DNA of 41,953 bases from DAOPJM01 sp035399665. Its GTDB lineage: Bacteria; Bacillota; Clostridia; Christensenellales; CAG-138. Made by a program: the position numbers and the translations under genes. The DNA lies in contig DAOPJM010000015.1 in NCBI GenBank assembly GCA_035399665.1, forward strand, positions 1 to 41,953, given 5' to 3'. Below are positions 39,526 to 41,953 of this stretch, piece after piece; positions within the stretch are counted from its first letter, which is position 1; each line of letters opens with the position of its first letter. The notes under the pieces were generated by a model that ran no database searches, was not told the DNA's origin, and worked only from the letters and a program-made list of their open reading frames with translations.

Positions 39526-39675
39526 GAGGAGCGGGTCTTGACCTTTGAGCTTTGGGCAAGATCCTTCGACTTCGCTCAGGATGACAAGGGGGTTGAAGTG
39601 CGATGCCATCATGTCATTTTGCGAACGTTTAGGCAACAAACCCCCGCTGTCAGGATGACAAGGGGGTGGATTGGC
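39526..39675. repeat. Second locus of the composite intergenic repeat
   Basis: The 460-nt gap between the NusG_II start and xpt holds no gene beyond promoters. It contains a full repeat core at 39555-39586 (GGCAAGATCCTTCG ... CTCAGGATGACA) and a shortened inverted partner at 39648-39660 (TGTCAGGATGACA). The spacer, CGATGCCATCATGTC onward, matches the spacer between copies at 12.59-12.64 kb, so the units are homologous over about 130 bp. Confidence 0.78.
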
Positions 39676-39781
39676 GGTGCGGCAACAACGGGGTGAAGTT
39701 ACCGTTTCTTCTTTTCAAAATGACAGCGCTTGCAAGGTCGCCGTCCGCCTTGTCACGCCCCGTAAAATCGGCGCAAATTCC

Positions 39782-39810
39782 TTTACTTTTCAACCGCCAT
39801 CAGCTATACT
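39782..39810 (+). promoter_or_regulatory. Promoter of xpt-guaA
   Basis: TTTACT (39782-39787), 17 nt, and TATACT (39805-39810) lie 39 nt before the xpt ATG. No purine riboswitch is visible between the promoter and the gene. Confidence 0.55.
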
Positions 39811-39849
39811 GATTGAAATTATACAACTATACATTGGGGAGGCTATTTG

Positions 39850-40428
39850 ATGAAGGCATTCTGTGAACGAATCAGGCGCGAGGGCAGGGTATTGCCCGGC
39901 AACATCATCAAGGTTGACGGCTTTTTGAACCACCGTGTGGACGTGAAGCTGATGGGCGACCTTGCCGACGAGTTCATGCGCCGTTTCGACACCTCGGGCG
40001 TTACCGCCGTCGTCACCGTTGAGGCCTCCGGCATCGCTTTGGCAACTGTCTGCGCCGAGCGTATCGGCGTTCCGCTCATATTCGCTAAAAAAGCGAAGTC
40101 GGACAACATCGAGGGCGGTCTCTATCAGAGCGATATTTTCTCATATACCTATCATCGCAAGGTCACTTTGATTATGTCCGCACAATGGCTGACGAGCAGC
40201 GATAAGGTTCTTATAATCGATGACTTCCTTGCGAACGGCGAGGCCCTGCGCGGGCTTGTCGAGATTATCGGGCAGTCGGGCGCCGAGCTTGTGGGCATAG
40301 GCGTCGCTGTCGAAAAGGGCTTCCAGCCCGGCGGCGCGAAGCTGAGGGCGGCGGGCTATCACCTTGAGTCCCTTGCCATTATCGAGAGCGCGGATGAGAA
40401 CGGTTTCGTATTCAGAGACGAGGTTTAA
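39850..40428 (+). CDS. xpt: Xanthine phosphoribosyltransferase
   Basis: Xpt converts xanthine and PRPP to XMP for purine salvage. The 192-residue product has the typical start MKAFCERIRREGRVLPGNIIKVD and the PRPP-binding motif VLIIDDFLANGEA (about 119-131), and ends with family motifs KGFQPGG and LESLAII. The ATG at 39850 has GGGGAGG 7 nt upstream, so the TTG before it is ignored. guaA starts 2 nt after its stop, so XMP from Xpt would feed directly into GMP synthase. Confidence 0.96.
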   Translation: MKAFCERIRREGRVLPGNIIKVDGFLNHRVDVKLMGDLADEFMRRFDTSGVTAVVTVEASGIALATVCAERIGVPLIFAKKAKSDNIEGGLYQSDIFSYTYHRKVTLIMSAQWLTSSDKVLIIDDFLANGEALRGLVEIIGQSGAELVGIGVAVEKGFQPGGAKLRAAGYHLESLAIIESADENGFVFRDEV

Positions 40429-40430
40429 CG

Positions 40431-41953
40431 ATGGAAAGGGTAGTCGTACTCGATTTCGGAGGGCAGTATAACCAGCTCATAGCAAGGCGCGTGAGGGAAG
40501 CGGGCGTGTTCTCGGAGCTAATGCCATGCACCGCCGACATAAAGAGCATCAAGGGCGAGACGCTCTCCGCAATCATCTTAACGGGCGGCCCCGACAGCGT
40601 TTACGCCGAGGACGCTAAATCCTGCGACCCCGCGGTATTCGCCTTGGGCGTACCAATTTTAGGCATATGCTATGGTATGCAGTACCTTGCCAAGGTTTTC
40701 GGCGGCAAGGTCGAGCCTGCCGCTATACGCGAGTATGGCAGGACGGAGCTTGAAACATCAAGCCACCCGCTATTTAGCGATATTCCCTCGAAGAACATAG
40801 TCTGGATGAACCACAACGACAGGGTTACGGCTCTGCCTTGGGGTTTTCGCGGCATAGCCGAGACGGATCAATGCCCCTTTGCCGCGTTCGCGGACGATGA
40901 GCGCGGGTTCTACGGCATACAGTTCCACGCCGAGGTCAGCCACACGCAGAACGGTGCTCGGATTTTTAGAAATTTCCTCTCCAATATCTGCAAGCTCAAG
41001 TGCGATTACAGCGCGTCCAACCTTGCGGACAGGCTTATCGCGGACATCCGTGCGCAGGTGGGAGACGGCAGGGTCATAGGCGCGCTTTCGGGCGGCGTCG
41101 ATTCCTCCGTGGCCATGACCTTGGTGCATAAGGCGATAGGCGACAGGCTCACGGGCATATTTGTGGATCATGGTCTGCTGCGCGAGGGCGAAGCGGAGGA
41201 GGTCATACACTACTACCGCGACATAATGCACTTCAAGCTTATCGTGGTGGACGCGAAGGAGCGCTTCTTGGGGAAGCTCCGGGGTGTGACCGATCCGGAG
41301 GAGAAACGGCACATTATTGGGACGGAGTTCGTCCGCGTGTTCGAGGAGCAGGCCAAGAAAGCGGGCGGCGCGGAATGGCTGCTGCAAGGCACTATTTACC
41401 CCGACGTCATAGAGAGCGGCACGCCGGGTTCCGCCAAGATAAAGAGCCACCACAACGTGGGTGGTCTGCCGAAGGACATAGGCTTCAAGGGGCTTGTGGA
41501 GCCGCTGCGTATGCTGTTCAAGGACGAGGTTCGGCAGTTGGGCTTGAGCCTTGGGATGGCGAGCGAGCTTATATGGCGTCAGCCCTTCCCCGGGCCGGGG
41601 CTTGCTATTCGTGTGCTTGGCGAGATTACCCCCGATAAGCTTGAGATACTGCGCCTGAGCGACGCGATACTGCGCGAGGAGGTAAGGCTTGCGGGGCTTG
41701 AGCGTGAGATTTGGCAATACTTCACAGTGTTCACAGGAATGCGCTCCGTGGGTGTGATGGGCGATCAGCGCACCTACGACTACGCGATAGGCGTTCGCGC
41801 CGTGACCTCCGTGGACGCGATGACGGTCGAGTGGGCGGAGCTGCCCTACCCCTTGCTGCGGCGCATATCCTGCCGCATCATAGCGGAAGTCCCCCATGTG
41901 AACCGCGTAGTCTACGACATCACCGCCAAACCCCCGGGAACGATTGAGTGGGA
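40431..41953 (+). CDS. guaA: GMP synthase (glutamine-hydrolysing), 3' end cut by the window
   Basis: GuaA converts XMP to GMP using glutamine and ATP. The 507 complete codons visible end ...GTIEW followed by GA, so only about one codon and the stop lie outside. The glutaminase domain has catalytic Cys in GICYGMQ and His/Glu in FHAEVSHT, where the usual Pro of FHPEV is Ala. The ATP-pyrophosphatase domain has SGGVDSSVAM, and the dimerisation domain has FPGPGLAIRVLGE. It starts 2 nt after xpt and shares its promoter. The frame is intact. Confidence 0.97.
   Translation, partial: MERVVVLDFGGQYNQLIARRVREAGVFSELMPCTADIKSIKGETLSAIILTGGPDSVYAEDAKSCDPAVFALGVPILGICYGMQYLAKVFGGKVEPAAIREYGRTELETSSHPLFSDIPSKNIVWMNHNDRVTALPWGFRGIAETDQCPFAAFADDERGFYGIQFHAEVSHTQNGARIFRNFLSNICKLKCDYSASNLADRLIADIRAQVGDGRVIGALSGGVDSSVAMTLVHKAIGDRLTGIFVDHGLLREGEAEEVIHYYRDIMHFKLIVVDAKERFLGKLRGVTDPEEKRHIIGTEFVRVFEEQAKKAGGAEWLLQGTIYPDVIESGTPGSAKIKSHHNVGGLPKDIGFKGLVEPLRMLFKDEVRQLGLSLGMASELIWRQPFPGPGLAIRVLGEITPDKLEILRLSDAILREEVRLAGLEREIWQYFTVFTGMRSVGVMGDQRTYDYAIGVRAVTSVDAMTVEWAELPYPLLRRISCRIIAEVPHVNRVVYDITAKPPGTIEW

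Noticed and set aside
39700..39849. Purine riboswitch upstream of xpt
   Set aside because: Xpt-guaA genes often have one, but the conserved core and kissing-loop stems are not found here, and the leader after the predicted promoter is too short.
40770..41897. A 375-codon minus-strand ORF opposite guaA
   Set aside because: guaA motifs are complete in the plus frame. The antisense product is rich in His, Arg and Gly and unlike any protein.

Overview
This 42-kb window looks like chromosomal core sequence from a spore-forming member of the Clostridia (Bacillota), with mid-50s % GC by eye. The evidence is the gene order yqfC-yqfD-phoH-pgpH-ybeY-cdd-era-yqzL-recO, which is a Firmicutes hallmark, together with the sporulation genes yunB, yqfC, yqfD and a PdaB-type deacetylase, strong Shine-Dalgarno sites, sigma-A-like promoters, a clostridial CD1247-type protein next to efp, and dockerin-bearing secreted proteins of the kind common in gut Clostridia. 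I cannot fix genus or species. There are no tRNA or rRNA genes, CRISPR arrays, insertion sequences or prophage.

Layout. Positions 1-8663 are all minus strand: tmRNA and smpB (ribosome rescue), secG, a polysaccharide deacetylase, a DUF2087 / unknown membrane protein / DUF2877 group, an operon of Xaa-Pro peptidase, EF-P and a CD1247-like zinc-ribbon protein, and an M20 amidohydrolase translationally coupled to alanine racemase. At 8.9-12.4 kb there is a YwaF-like membrane protein (plus), then yunB, a lipoprotein and a repressor-like HTH protein fused to a desulfoferrodoxin-like domain (all minus). Positions 12.4-18.4 kb hold a cluster of intergenic repeats, ung, a secreted Trx-like/FN3/CAP/dockerin protein, a GT4 glycosyltransferase (plus), and a secreted class B sortase-like protein carrying two dockerin modules. 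Positions 18.5-24.8 kb (minus) form a probable operon tkt-tldD-tldE-folT-like-trypsin-like protein. The last of these has lost its catalytic serine.

Positions 24.9-37.4 kb are plus strand: the yqfC-to-recO cluster, then pepV with a PhoB/PhoR-type two-component system, then a YtcJ-like amidohydrolase preceded by an unusual 190-nt leader that can fold into competing helices and also contains a short ORF. Positions 37.4-39.4 kb (minus) hold a compact NusG_II / Gx transporter / ApbE trio resembling the eetA-eetB-fmnB part of flavin-based electron-transfer loci. The window ends with xpt and an almost complete guaA (plus).

The most unusual items are the dockerin-sortase fusion, the HTH-desulfoferrodoxin fusion with a 12-bp palindrome over its predicted start site, the orphan EET/flavinylation trio, the composite repeat family at 12.5-12.8 and 39.5-39.7 kb, the amidohydrolase leader, and two sporulation genes whose -10-like boxes sit only 5 nt from the ATG. 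All family assignments come from reading motifs; no searches were run.
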